This document shows positions 1 to 12,954 of a DNA stretch of 64,000 nucleotides, piece by piece. Source of the stretch: Arthrobotrys musiformis (Eukaryota > Ascomycota > Orbiliomycetes > Orbiliales > Orbiliaceae); contig JAVHJL010000004.1 of the NCBI GenBank assembly GCA_036971715.1, forward strand, positions 4,154,001 to 4,218,000, in the 5' to 3' direction. The stretch's first letter is position 1; each line of letters starts with the position of its first letter. The notes below the pieces were generated by a model, which was not told the DNA's origin, ran no database searches, and saw nothing but the letters and a program-made list of their open reading frames with translations. The position numbers and the translations under genes are program-made.

Positions 1-256
1 TGAAAGAAGGGGGGATACGGGAAGAAGAAACAAAGGAAAGATCCAAAGGAATGTGAGCCAGTATCATAGACCTCCCAGTGAAGCTGGTCTCGCGCTTAGA
101 CCACAATACAAAGGGGGGGACAGGTAAGCTAAGTATACATATGGAGATTGGATGGATACCGATCGCGAGTCAAGGCATGCACGGAGTCGAAGGGTCTTCT
201 AGAAGACGAGCCTAGAGGCATGAAATCTATAGGACCGCCACGGGTGGCACCACCTA

Positions 257-755
257 TTACGATCGTCTCGGATGGAAGCGAGTTACTCTGACGAAAAGCC
301 TAGGTCTTTGATCTTGAAGCCGAATCGTTTGATTCAATGGAGCCCAAGGGTCTTCTTTGGAACTCTGATCTAACCACTGAAGCATCGGATTGTAGGCTTC
401 GGTTTCGGTTTCAGGAGCTGCCGGGTAGTCTTGTAGAGGAGGGGTTAGGGGTCGGGTGGCGCTGTCCGTCATCGGGATGTCGTCGTGGGCTTGTGCATCT
501 GTGCCACCTAGTTGCACTGGGCTTTCTATATCTTGCCATTTAAAGTTAAATATATATCATTAATTCTCCAAATGTATAAAGAGGCCCATAGATCTTGAAA
601 AACATTCATAGATCCAAGGATGGGAGGGTTGGACTACCTGTAGAGCTGTCTCTAATGTTATTAGGACCCGACGGGGTCCATGGCTGTACAGCAGCGGTAC
701 TGGTACGTGCACGTATATCGTTCCTAAGGAGAACAGCACTCGAATTCTCGCTCAT
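257..755 (-). CDS. Unknown two-exon protein, copy 1 (paralogue of 3453-3897)
   Basis: I do not recognise this family. My model has exon 1 at 755-638 and exon 2 at 531-257. The 106-nt intron splits a codon after its first base, and the frame stays open to a TAA. The product is 130 residues with no membrane segment. It is rich in Pro, Asp and Gln, and has a conserved core near the C-terminus (YNPMLQWLDQSSKEDPW) and the ending FHPRRS. The gene at 3453-3897 on the same strand shares this core, the ending, an exon 1 motif (WTPSGPNNIR here, WGPSTSNDIR there), and the same intron position and phase. That conserved structure is the main reason for calling it a gene. Function is unknown; either copy could be degenerate. 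Confidence 0.55.
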
Positions 756-3452
756 AGCTAAACCGGTAGATATATATATAAATATATATTCTAGTTTCGA
801 TATAAATAGCGAGAGGTAAATAGTTACGCTTTGGAAAAGTAGATATTAATATCGATATATCCAGAAATGAAATAAAGCGATCCCTTCGAGAATTTTATTG
901 CTCGACTGGACTGCGGATAATTTGGTTTGATAGAAGGTCAAAGCTGTTGGCCTTCCTTTCAGATCGAAAGGTTCAAACTTAACTTGAGGGCCAAAGTAAC
1001 TGCTAACTGTCCCGGAGCATTAGTCTTGGCGGAAAGTGTTCCTAGACAATCACGATCACGGACTTGTGACTGGACCAATCAGAGTGATCCAACGCTCGGA
1101 GTTCCCCAGGCTAACCCCTAAAATTTGCATCAAGACTTCGGATATATTTTGTTAGACTAGATTTTAATTTTGTTGCTGGTAAAAAAACGATCGCAATATA
1201 TCTAGATATATTTGTCGCTCAGTTTGATTACGAGACTGTCTTTGTCGCATAACCCCGACGAAAATTGTTACCAAAAATTGGGCTGATAAATATATGCATG
1301 GTGTTTAGCTTCGGCCAGCTCTGGCTCACGCGGTTCTTAGCCTCTGCTTCTCAGCCGAGCCATTTTCCGGGGTTCCCCTCCAAGATAGATTCGAGTCCAA
1401 AGGTATCAGATTATCGATATCAAGAATAGTAAGCTTTAGACATCCGGTGTTTTAAACAACCCAAGGCAAATTTAATATTTTCAAACTAGGGACGAATCGA
1501 TAAGGTGCGATCATTCTGCAGCCTCAGCGGTCCGGCCTTGGGCTGTCTCCTCAAGGTACGAATCTAGCATTATAAATTTAGAAAATAAATTCTGCGCTGT
1601 CTGGTTGCACAGTATCCTCATCAGAACGTTAACTTTCTAATTAATAGAATCTCATATCTAGAATTCTAGAACGCAATCCTGAGCTTTTATCCAACATTAC
1701 GACCAAACTGTGTAATATGAAGGGCTCGGGGGGTGCGTCGCCATGGGTTTGCAATATATTTTGGGTGGATGGCTATATGGATGTTCCAAGATATCCGCGA
1801 TATCCGTTGCTATCTCAAAAGATTAGTAAAAGAGCGCCAGGCCGTATTTGCGAGTATTATATCGGCGTGATCGACGTCGGCCCCTCATTGACGGGAGGCT
1901 TAACCGCCTCTCCAAATAACCAAGTTTTTAAAGCTTTAAGATATATATGTGTCTACAGGTAATGGACTATTTGGTTTTCGAAACACTATATTAGGTGCGT
2001 ACTACTAAATGCAAAAGAGATGTCTAAAAAGGCTTCAGGCTCACATAAAACTTATATATATACATCGAGCTGTTGATGAGATCTCGAGATTTCACAATAC
2101 TGCATTCAATATAGGAATCGCACTTGGGCTCGCCAGGTTGATAGAAAGATGGCCCCCAGATCTGCGGAAGTTTTGATTAGATATGGCACCGGTATGGTGT
2201 CTTCCGTATAGAAGAGCAATGATATCAACTCTGCCAATATAAATCTATTTGGCAAGAAGTTAAATTATCGCTGGTCCGGTTTGATTGCTTTTTGGGGAGT
2301 ATTAATAAGATAGAACTACCTCTGTGGTCCAGCCCATTCTAAAGCTTTCTTGGGCCCGGGGCACAACTCGGCTTTTACGATAGACTATGTTGCATTTTGG
2401 CAAATTTTCCGCATCAACGTATATACATCTTGATCTTCAGAGACTTTATATTTATCGCTTCCAAGGATCTTCTACTAGTCTAAATTTTTTTTTAAATATT
2501 CAGAATTCTCGACGTTTTGGATTTATTTTAAGGTGGGGGGTTTTCTAATAGTGGCGGCGTGGCTCGCCGCGCCATCCCTTTCAATCGATCAAACCACGTG
2601 AACACATGCATGGAGGGCTGGGTCGATCAGTCCGAGATCAATTGTTCGACATGCACGAGCGTACAAAATCTAGCTTCTTCAAAACGTTCCCGAACTAAAA
2701 ATGGTGCTTCCTATGTATACATCTTTTGAGGCCCCAAAATTGGTGTATAAACAAGCTTTGTTGAACAGGGGCTGTAGCTATAGAGTTAAGATACATAACT
2801 GTTCATGCGAGATAGCAACGCAAGACTAAGTTAGGTTCAAAGGGAGAGAAGAGGCTCCAAAAGGACGGAACTCAATACGACAACCCTTCTAGTGAAACAG
2901 ATTGTGGGGTTTCAATAGGTACCAATGTCAGCTGGGGATGAAATATACTAAGCATAGTTCTGAATTCGAACGGCATCCGCGAGCGATAGTTGCTGATGTT
3001 CAAAAAGAAATCGAGCGCACCGAAAGGCCTGTCCGTCGATATAATAGGCGAGAAACGGTTCTAAGACTTGGGGCTAGGGTAGAAATATTCATGCTAGAGT
3101 AGCTGTAAGGCAAAAGAGAGCTAAATTAAAAAGGAAACTCGGGATCGGAGGGCCAGGGCCGTATTGGAAGAAATGTCTAGAATGACTAAAACTTCATTGC
3201 GATAAGATGCAAAGGTGGCGGTATGGTAATAGATAATGAAAACACAGAAACGAAATTATTGGGAACAATCCATTTGTCCCATTTCTCTTTTTGCGAACTC
3301 AGGTAACCAGATTAAAGCAGGGACAAAGCTTAAGGAACATTCAAAACGTCGACAAAAAATCGACAGCAAGAGTAACAAGAGTAGCAAGAGTAACTTTTCT
3401 CAGTAGGATCGAGTTGAGATGTCTCCCATGGGAGGACTGCAGAGGATTTCCC
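756..3452. other. Intergenic, no supported gene
   Basis: About 2.7 kb between the two unknown paralogues. It is AT-rich in places with TATATA tracts (for example near 770-790 and 2050-2065). Only short, unconvincing reading frames are present, with no shared domain motif on either strand. Confidence 0.5.
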
Positions 3453-3897
3453 TTAAGACCTCTTAGGATGAAAATGGGTTTTCCGCGCCACGAATTGGGA
3501 TTTTTGATTGGAGGATTGACTTGGTTCCCGAAGCTGCGTCCAAGGGTCTTCCTTGGGACTTTGATTCAACCATTGGTGCATGGGATCGTAATGTTCTAGA
3601 ACAGGCTGCTGCTGGGGAAGGGTTGGGGGTTGGTTGGCGTGAGTGTTATCAACCGAATCGTCATGGTTGGGGCGGTCTTGCAATCGAAGTTCTCCGAAAT
3701 CTTTCGTATCTGAATTTACATAAATATTAGCTGGTGCTACCATATATATATGATGATAACATGAAGGACTGCGCTGGGTACAAACCTAGTTGCGGATTGC
3801 TTCTAATGTCGTTAGAAGTTGAGGGGCCCCACGCCCCTACGATGGTAGCACGATTGGAACTGACGGAGTTCTTAGGAAGTGCGGTCATATTGTTCAT
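3453..3897 (-). CDS. Unknown two-exon protein, copy 2 (paralogue of 257-755)
   Basis: Second copy of the unknown family. Exon 1 is 3897-3786 and exon 2 is 3709-3453. The 76-nt intron has a GCTAAT branch site about 20 nt before its TTCAG acceptor, and is in phase 1 like copy 1. The product is about 122 residues if the ATG at 3897 is used; a second in-frame ATG at 3888 would shorten it by three. The core YDPMHQWLNQSPKEDPW and the ending FHPKRS match copy 1 closely, while the linker (Gln/Pro-rich) has diverged. The open frame continues upstream of 3897 to about 4059 without similarity to copy 1, so the start is not certain. No function can be assigned. Confidence 0.55.
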
Positions 3898-5428
3898 ATT
3901 GATAAAATGAAATTTGACCGAAGCATTAAGGGATTCTCGAGTGTATCCGTCTAAGGCCGAAACGAGATATTCGAAACTGAGGGCGAAACTAACAATCGCG
4001 GCAAAGTTCTTTGTGTGTGTAGATAAATTATAAAGCTTCGAATCTAAAACGTGGGGCAAAGAAGAATAATTGAGCTGATATCAAATTGAAGGCTAGATTT
4101 CACTCCAATATCCGGAGCATAAAGGTATAATTGGAATCGAGCTGATGATGATAGAAAGTTAAAGTGAAAGTGATCCTCTGAAGCTCGAAGTGAGATTGAT
4201 TTATGGCCAGCATCGAGGCCAGTATATGCTCAGTCCAAAAAGTGTTGTGTGAAGTATTCCAGGCGGGCTTGGCGGAGTTTATGTCCCTGCATCCCGGAAA
4301 GTGGAATTCCTAACGCGGTTAGCGGGTCAACACATCTACTTTGACCAATCAGGTGGAGCAGATACTTTCCTTGCTGGTGTGTATCCTGAGAGCTGCACGG
4401 GAAACTGCAGTCGTCTTTCAATTCGACGATAACTGCAGGGTTTTATCCAGTCCAACCACTTCACCAATAAGTTACCAATTCCTACATATTGATGCATTCA
4501 GGAAGCCGAATCAAATTCATGAGTCCAAGTCAACTACACCACCATGTTAAATGTAATTTGTGTTATGCAGAACACGTATGATGTCATGGAGCTCTGAAGT
4601 AGACGTCCATGCCCACATGTATGTATGAAGGATCTGGATCAGAGCGATTCCTCAATCTCTTTTAACAATTGTTGAGACTCCCGACTATCTGTTCGGTGCT
4701 ATCACAGCGCTCTGCAACATGCGCCCTCGAGGCCTACGGTTGACAACACATATGTGCGATTGCACATTGCAAGAGTTTGGCGAGAATACCTCCAGGATTA
4801 CAGAGGACTTGTCAAATTTATAAATTTACGAAATTGAGGAGATTTACTTTTGGCGATTCACGGCCGGCAGCCCTTATCCTATCCTAATATCAAATGTAGT
4901 CTACAAGAATCAATTTGCATTCGGCAAAGGCCTTGTATTATGAAAGCAGATGATACCCGCGCGCGCACTGGATTCGAGGCTGCCTGCCGATGGACTCGAG
5001 GCTAGCCTGCTGAATAAATACTGTACCGGCTGCATGCATGCGCGTGCATGTAGTTGCATACTTACCTATCCTGAAAAGTATAGGCATTCGACACACAGGC
5101 CCATATTCTAGTCTTATTTTGTATAGAAACTCACACCAAGAGAAGGCTTCGAATTTTCCAAGGTTGACATGCCGCCAATATAATCTAGCAGTCCGGATCA
5201 TTATACTTTAGGTATCCAGTCTCAACCCCGCCGGCCAGTTGCGATCGACAAGTCACATTTGCAAATATATATATACTTACAACACCCTCCTTATCTCGTT
5301 TAGACCTTACCCTTAACCTTTCTAGAATCACAGATAACGACTCCCTACCCTACTGCACTTTAGCATGATTGTCTGGCCTTCGCAACATCGCCATACTGAT
5401 TTATTATTGATCAACATTCAACGTGAAC
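3898..5428. other. Intergenic, no supported gene
   Basis: About 1.5 kb between two genes transcribed away from each other. The last 150 bases before 5429 are pyrimidine-rich (for example ACCTTACCCTTAACCTTTCT near 5307-5326) and look like a promoter and 5' leader for the Clr5 gene. Nothing else is recognisable. Confidence 0.45.
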
Positions 5429-8213
5429 ATGGATGTGCAATGGAAACCGCCCCAATCAGGGGTAGCAGGGCCGAAGAAAAGAGTAACAAGGGCTATTGGT
5501 GAAGAGGAGATGAAGCAATACAAACCTACAATCCTCAAACTTATTGAACAGGGAGCCTATCAGTCTACTATCAACGCCTTAAGGGACGAGCACCAATTCG
5601 AGATAAGGTACGTGCTATACTTCCGGCCGAACTACCAACCTTCTTTGATCCGACTATATATACTATCCTAGAACCCGCAATTCCAATGGGTTAGGAGTTA
5701 AGCGGAATAATGTTTAATGTATCTGCTATGTGAACGAAGAAAGCTTTACGTCGTGGGAGTTGGACTTGTAGATTGCTAATGCTGCATGCTGCAATGGCGT
5801 GTTTACCGTAGCATGGACCAACTGAAAAAACACCTTAAAATATGGCGGGTTCAGAAGAAGCCTCGGAGAAATGTCCCGACGCCAGGAGGTGCAATCGTGC
5901 CGGACAAAAAGACTGCTCTAATTTTCAGGTCCAAGAACCCCTTCGCAAGCACATCTGCTGCAAGCCCGTACACTCCGGGCCAATTTTCTTCTTTGGCTAT
6001 TGCTTCATTCCCATCGAGTATGGGGACTTTATCTGATCAAATGGGGTGCGTACAAAACCTAGTAAAATTTGGTGCCTTTGATAGATCTATAGAACCCAGG
6101 ACAATCAACCCACTAAATGATGAATTACTTCTTCAAATATAATAGGGAGGTCGCTCAAGCATCGAGTCTTCACGGCTGGGATGGTCCACCAGCACCCCAT
6201 GCTTTGCTATTGGGCAACCAAACCAATCGGGACCAAATACCACCATCGTTCGATGATGCGTTGATGATCTCATCGCTGCGGTTGAGAAGTTCCAGACCAA
6301 TGGCTCCGATGTAACTGCGCGAGAAAATATAGGCCACATTCTACCACGTTTAGTTCCATCGATCTGGCTTGCACCACGGTCGGCAGTCAGCATGATCGAC
6401 ACTCGAATCTCCGACATTGGGGAATTTTACGGCAACTCCTTTAAGGATCTCCGACACCTCCTCAGTTGCCTGCAAACCAACCTTACAACAGGACCTGCGG
6501 GTTATGGAAAGGTTAACTTAATATCGCCGGATTCCATCCCAACCTTTCAACAAGAAATTGCATCGGTGACTTGGACTAACCATTGGATTAAAGATCTGTC
6601 CAATTCTCATAAAATAGCCATCAATGGAGGCGTGGCCTCTGCCCGAATAGATAAGAGGGAATTCAGACGCCTCACCGGCGAAGTTATCGAAAGATCTGAG
6701 GTAAATATGATATTAGAACGCGAAAGTCCATCAGTTTCTGGATCGATTCACAGAGGAAAAGGGGTGTTGGTGGTGAAAATAGTTTCCCAGTCGATAAAAG
6801 GGTTTATACCTAGCCTATTGATATCTCCGAGGGTATACCAAACGATACTCGCTGGGTCGAAACACAGCATCATAGAGGCGACAGTTCTCGGAGACCTAGA
6901 AAGGATTAGAGGCGAGTGTTCCAAAGGAAAATGGTCGTTATGGAGTCTCGTAGAACTCGGCGGTATCATTTTTACCCCGCTCCATGTACGAAATCCCCAC
7001 GCCCGTCGCGCGTTCTTTAAGCAGCACTCAGATGCGAAGAATCTTGACCACGAGAAGTTCTAATAAAAATATATCCCTAGTTCGCGATAGTGAAGGCACT
7101 TTCCAACCCCTATTCCGTAAAAACGGAAAGCGATCTAGAAATAATCGGTCTTATAGCGAGGGAAGCCCCCGATATGTTTTTACTGCACTCTGAGTCGAGG
7201 AAGCAATTTTCGTAAGTGTAAATTTGCAACTCGAATTCTCTACACCATTTTTTGTGTCCAATTAGACTCACCAACGAGATATTACAAGGCCATTTTCACT
7301 GCTTTCCTGGTCTGCGGGCCCTCAGCAATGTCCACTTAGTCTAGAAAGCAAACATATGGTGCTCGATAGGATCTTGCGATATTTCATATCTGTGGGCTAC
7401 GAGTTCTCTACTGAGCAACCCTCGCTAATTGGCTCCCTACTGTTTGGATCTTCTGTGAGTATAATAATATTCCCACAAACCAAAGTGGCGGATACCCGAT
7501 AATCTCGCATTTAATGCTAAGGACATCCGAGCTAACGGTTCCAACCTGACGAAACGTAGGAGAACGCCAAGACGATATTTTACAATGAAATAGATTATAT
7601 CCCTGTTGACTCTTCGTCGATCGAAATCTTTCTCAGTCTACTTACCAAACCCAATAATATCAAGGACGGGAAGATAGCGGGTGCCCCTGAGAAACTTGGT
7701 ATACTGCTCAAGAAGCTTGGAAAGGCTGTAGAAGATGGCGATTGCGAGATTACGGACCCCTGTTTCGAGGGGTTACTCAGATCAAACGGGGCTATTCCAT
7801 CTGGCGATCTCGTTGACTCGTTAGTTATGCTGCTCAATGCTCGAGCTAATCTATACGATGATTCACCTGGTGGTAGCTACACCTATGGACTTGGCCTTGA
7901 TACACCAATACGCAGGATGTTTTGTGCTGAAGCTCACTTCTATGGCACCGAGAAGGAATGGTATACGGCGCTGGTGAAATGTCGGTATCAATACGATGTT
8001 CAGCAAGTGTTTTCATGGGAAGGGAAGATGTTGGGGTTTTCTCCTCAAGAATATTATGCGTTCTGCGAGGGTGTGGCAGGAGTCGATCTTGGTTGTGTTG
8101 AACTATTCTTGACATACCAAACAGGTAGGAAGGAACTAAAAGACCTTATAGACAAGAAAGCACAGGAAGTTCTCCGAGAAGAGCATGGCAGAATTCCAGA
8201 AGAATGGATCTAA
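5429..8213 (+). CDS. Clr5-domain protein with two apparent frame breaks
   Basis: The N-terminus is a split Clr5 domain, a fungal helical module usually at the start of ankyrin-type proteins. Exon 1 (5429-5607) holds EEEMKQYKPTILKLIEQGAY, and exon 2 (5812-6045) continues with MDQLKKHLKIWRVQKKPRR. I place further coding blocks at 6146-6985, 7081-7211, 7266-7454 and 7560-8213, with good donors and acceptors (GTACGA at 6986, GTAAGT at 7212, GTGAGT at 7455). The long C-terminal part is helical with ankyrin-like pieces such as DSLVMLLNARANLYDD. The frame changes without an intron-sized gap at two places. Near 6255-6260, PPSFDD runs into VDDLIAAVEKF, and near 7336-7345, RALSNVHL runs into SLESKHMVLDRIL. 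These may be indels in a decaying gene or sequence errors. Ordinary introns do not explain them. Confidence 0.6.
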
Positions 8214-10777
8214 CCCTCCTTCCTGTGAAGAATTTGCCGAGCAGCTAGCTTAATCGCTATATATGTATGTATACACGACGAATATTAGTTTTGCAATAGT
8301 ACTTGTACATCTAGAATTTGAACTCTCTTAGAGTTCATCCTAATAAGCTCAAAAGTGTATCCGTTATTGCGAAGGGTATGTAGGTTCGCTCTAAACCTGG
8401 CTTGGGTACGAGATGTAGTCAACTCCACTCAGGTCACATTCTATTGTCTCTATATATCTCATCTTGCCTAACGACCCGACTTGACCAAAAACATCACAAT
8501 GAAATAAGCGATGCAAACCTTCGAATCAGTACAAAAAGAGCTCTCCAGGGCAGGCTTCTGTCTTAAACCAGGGCCGGCCGAAGGGGCAGACGGGAATAAG
8601 CCTGATGTTAAAGGGCCACAATTTCCATCTTGGTATGATACCGGTTTCTATAGAATACTGTAGCCTCTTATGCAGCGGCACCCCGCGGAAATACCTGCTT
8701 AACTCTACCTTAACAAGCTCCTCTGATATCTCTTTTCTCAATTCATCCCCCAATTTTATTGATAGCAGCCATCGACAAAAGTGACGCACTTTGGCTTCTT
8801 TACGCCGAAGCTTCGGAAAGGAAACCCAATTACCAGAGCATGTACTCTTCACTTTGCACGGGTAAACTTTGGCTATATATATATATATATAGATAATATC
8901 CACAAGAGTCTTGGAGTTATAACGTTGTGGTATAAAGGAAAACCGAAACCTTTGCTAGATCTCTAAGATTCTAATTTTGCGGCTAATCGATATGTAGAAG
9001 CCGCTTAGGAAGATAAATGGTACTTGAGAGTATCAATAGTTACTGAACTAACGAAGTAGAACAGCCCAGCAGTACTAGTGCTAAAGGGCACAAACACCTT
9101 TGAGTGTCAACCGTTGAGGGTCTAACAACGTTACTTAACTCCGTTTTCCAAGGTTTTCAACAGCTCGGACAATGCTGTGCCACAGTAGTACAGAGCCCTG
9201 CAGAGAATTCGTTGTTCAAAGTATCTTTGCACAGGAAAAGGGCAAACCTTGCATGCTGCATAGAGTATCAAGACATATGATATGTCGACATTACCGTTGA
9301 CTGCGAGGTCAGAACATACCTCAATCCAACAAAATCAACACATCCGGACGGGATGATCCAACGGGCTGGCCGTGGACTGTGTGGGGCCAGCTAGTCGGTG
9401 CAGACGTACGATCATATGTCGAATTTGAATTCCGATGCATGGTCATGATCAAAAAGGGTAGCCCCGCCCAACGTGTGGAGCCTAGTGGGACTTGACTGTA
9501 TCACCAGGCCTTGGCATTTTCATCCTTTTTTTTTGGACTTGTCTTATCGCGATATCGGTTCACGGTTAATTCAAAGAGGGGATGCACGTGCACTGAGGTG
9601 TTGTCGCAGAATTCGGGGTCGACCTGGGGACTGGAAATCGGTTTTCTTGTGGTTGAATTCATGAAATGTCAACATTGGACCTCAATATCTTCAGATCTGC
9701 AGAGCCTCTGGTGTCGTAGCTTTGAACGAGATTCCTGTAGTGTCGATATCGAGCGGTCGCTATGCATCAACTCGCGAGCTAGAGTTAGGCAAGAATAGAC
9801 CCGTAGAAGCATAACTCTGCATTTTAAGGACATCAAACGGAGCCACAGGTTATCAGACCCACCTACACGGTAGGTATGTATGCACACTTTTATTGTAACC
9901 CTGCAGTGAACAATTGATCTGCTCAGCAGCTCCAGGGCGTCGGTTCAAGTCCCATTTGCCTTCCAGTTTTAAGCCTCATTCTTTGGTTGTGTAGCATGTA
10001 GCCAAAGCCCGACCATCTTTTGTTTCACAGATATCTCCTGGAGTTGCAATTTTAACCGATGAAGTAATAGCTATAGCAATTTAATGTCGAGATCCAAGGA
10101 CACGGAACAAAAATGATTTCACAAATTGTGCGAAAGTCCGCAGACCTGTTTTTCCAGAACTTTGTGACCTGTTCTGGTGACTAATTCGAGACTAGCGGAA
10201 TTATTAATCGGTTGGCGCAATTGGCTCTGATAGCGTCGGAAGGCCGGGAAGTCTCAGGATGGCCCATGATGGTGGGGCGCTCTTTAACTAAAGTCGGCTA
10301 GCCTAACTTCTCGCGAGCAAATCAGATTTCGTCCAACTACCCCTGCGAAAGTGTGGATACCGCGGCGCCGGATTATGGTGCTCGATGTGGGCCAACATTT
10401 TTCGACAGGCTTGCCTTGAATATAAGCGTGCTCTCCCGGCATATGCTTGATATAGGTACCCCTCAAAATGTAAGAAATCCATGAAAAAAGACACCAAGCT
10501 GAATGTGCTGGTGTATCTGTTGCAGGAAGAATGGCTGGGAAATACATACGCCCTTTGAAAAAAAAGGACAACGTATTGAATTCTGGAACAGACGCCTCCC
10601 TATTTTTGAATACCAAATACGAGCGAGAGAAAAATGAGCTATCCGACACGTTTCCTGCACTTGGAGTTGCACAGCGCCGTATAAAGAGACCATGTATTCC
10701 GCGCGACCCAAGCGCCAGTGCGCCGGGTGCTCTCTCTGGACCAACATAGTTATATTCACGCCTATCAAAACTCTAAA
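8214..10777. other. Intergenic, no supported gene
   Basis: About 2.6 kb. It has a short TA repeat near 8875-8892 and scattered frames under 130 codons with no family resemblance on either strand. The final few hundred bases presumably hold the promoter of the P450 gene. Confidence 0.45.
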
Positions 10778-12564
10778 ATGCTCTCTGTGGACGACCTCAA
10801 GACTGGAGGGCCCATTTTTTATGGCGGTGCTCTCCTAACCGCTCTCTTAGTGGTTCGACAAATCACTGCTTCACAAAAAAAGAAACTTCCACTTCCTCCA
10901 GGCCCCAAAGGCTCGTTTCTTGTTGGAAATATCAATGACCTACCAACGCCAGGTCCGCCGGAATGGCAGCACTGGCTCAAACATAAAGATCTTTATGGTC
11001 CGATAAGTTCAATAACTGTATTGGGACAAACAATAATCTTGATCCATGATTTGGATATTGCAGAGGAGCTTTTGGTTCGGCGGCAGTCTAACTATTCGTC
11101 CAGACCGCATCTGTTTTTCGCTGGCGAAATGTAGGGAAATCAGCTTTGAGATAAATTCACATTTGAGGGTCGAAGTTGCTAACAGTTTTAAATTTTATCA
11201 ACGTTTTCAGGTGCGGTATGGGCCACATTGTGACTTTCCAGGGTTATAACAAGAACTTCAAACAACAGCGGAAACTGGCAGCATGGCAGATTGGAAGTAA
11301 CACAGCGATAAAGAAACTCCACCCACTAATCCACACCCACGTCCAGCGATTCCTCTTCCGCACAATGAGCAATCCAGACAAATATGTTTCCAACTTACAT
11401 GCGTACGTCTTGATACTTTCCAGCGACCATTTTACCATCTCACTTGCAGGTTGCTAATTATTCCTATTTTTATATATACATAGCACTTCGAGTTCCATTG
11501 TTCTGGATACTCTATACGGATACAAACCCAACTTGAATGGTTTCGACCCCCTCGTAAATCTCGTCGATAGGATGATGGCAGCATTTAGCGAGGCCACAGC
11601 CGCCGGCGCCTGGATCGTTGATAACATTCCGTGGCTGCGACATTTCCCAGAATGGTTGCCCGGTATGGAGTTCAAGGGCATTGCGCGCGGATACAACAAA
11701 ACCGTTACAGATACCACAAATGTACCATTTGAATTTGTGGTACTACAAAGGAAACGTGGCGAGAATAGGCCATCGTACGTTTCCGGATTGCTGGATAGAC
11801 ACGAAAAGAAAATCCTGAATGATCAAGATCGCGCAGAGGAATGGGAGCTCATCAAAGCCAGTGCGATTTCGCTTTATGGTGGCGGATCGGATACCACGGT
11901 CGCTGCTCTAGCCTTTTTCTTCCGAACTATGATGTTCCATCCAGAGGTACAAAAGAAAGCGCAAGAGGAGATCGACCGCGTTATTGGAAATGAGAGGCTA
12001 CCCGGATTCAACGATCGTGTAGACCTTCCATACGTAGAGGCTGTGTTCAAGGAGTCATTACGCTTCAACCCTATTGTGCCGGCTGGATTCCCTCACACCG
12101 TTGACGCCGAAGATGAATACGCCGGGTATCGTATTCCTAAGGGTGCTATCATGGTACCTTCCATTCACTGGTTTTCCAGGGACCCCAAGACGTATTCTGA
12201 TCCAGAAACTTTCAACCCTGAGAGATTCTTGAAGGAAAAACCGGAACTCAACCCGAAGAAATTTGTATTTGGATTCGGCAGACGGATTTGTCCAGGGCAG
12301 CAACTGGCTGATGCGAGCACTTTCCTGACAATCGCTCAGACTCTTGCCGTTTTCGACATCAAAAAGCCCGTGGACCCAGATACAGGACTTGAGATCGAAC
12401 CAGCTATGGGGTCAACGGCAGGAACCGTTTCGCACCCGCACCCCTTCAAGTGCTGTTTTGTGCCAAGAAATGAAAAGTGCAGAGAGCTTATCTCAAGGGT
12501 TGAGAAGGAAATCGCCGCGGAAGGAGATGGGGACGCCAAGGTTATTGATGAGCTGGTTCATTGA
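10778..12564 (+). CDS. Cytochrome P450 monooxygenase
   Basis: A microsomal haem-thiolate monooxygenase that would oxidise a small lipophilic substrate with electrons from P450 reductase at the ER. Three exons (10778-11130, 11211-11402, 11484-12564) give 541 residues, a normal length. An N-terminal membrane anchor (about residues 12-29) is followed by the proline hinge PLPPGPKG (39-45). The I-helix oxygen-binding motif is GGGSDTT (about 314-320) and the ExxR is ESLR (372-375). The PERF motif (427-430) and haem loop FGFGRRICPGQ (Cys about 451) are both present. All key residues are intact. The overall look is that of OrdA-type fungal P450s (O-methylsterigmatocystin oxidoreductase-like), but the substrate cannot be inferred. 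No PKS, NRPS or terpene synthase lies nearby, so membership in a metabolite cluster is not supported. Confidence 0.93.
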
Positions 12565-12954
12565 GGCCAAAGCCCCTAAAACCCCTTCGACGTGCATATG
12601 TTGGTGTGTTTTGGAGGCGTCATATATTTTATTACCACGCTAAGCCTGGAGTATTAAGACGGGAATATCATGCGACGAAATGCTTGAAACCTTTTGATTT
12701 CCTTCTGACTTGGTCTAAATAGCTATGTAGCTGAATTAGGGGACATTTGCGTGTTTCTTGCAATATGCTGTGTATGTTGTATAGCCTGCGCCGGCTATTT
12801 ACGAGTATCTATATTTAGTGTAAACATAGAACTCTTCCAACTTGAATACAAAGTGTTCTCCTTTAAAATCAGACATACCTCTGTAACTATTAATTAAGCT
12901 ATTGAACAGATATCAGTGCCCTTTGCGATTTAACTAGCTAGGTTTCTCTCTTAG
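12565..12954. other. Convergent intergenic
   Basis: Short AT-rich gap between the converging P450 and Sec14-like genes, expected to contain both 3' ends. The sequence around 12930-12972 is rich in AGCTAATT/TAGCTAG palindromes. No gene is seen. Confidence 0.45.

Noticed and set aside
8526..8903. 125-codon frame on the minus strand
   Set aside because: Starts in a TA repeat, shows no motif, no splice partner and no paralogue in the window.
9901..9970. tRNA-like GGTTCAAGTCCC near 9940
   Set aside because: The flanking bases do not form a T stem and no acceptor or anticodon arms can be drawn around it.
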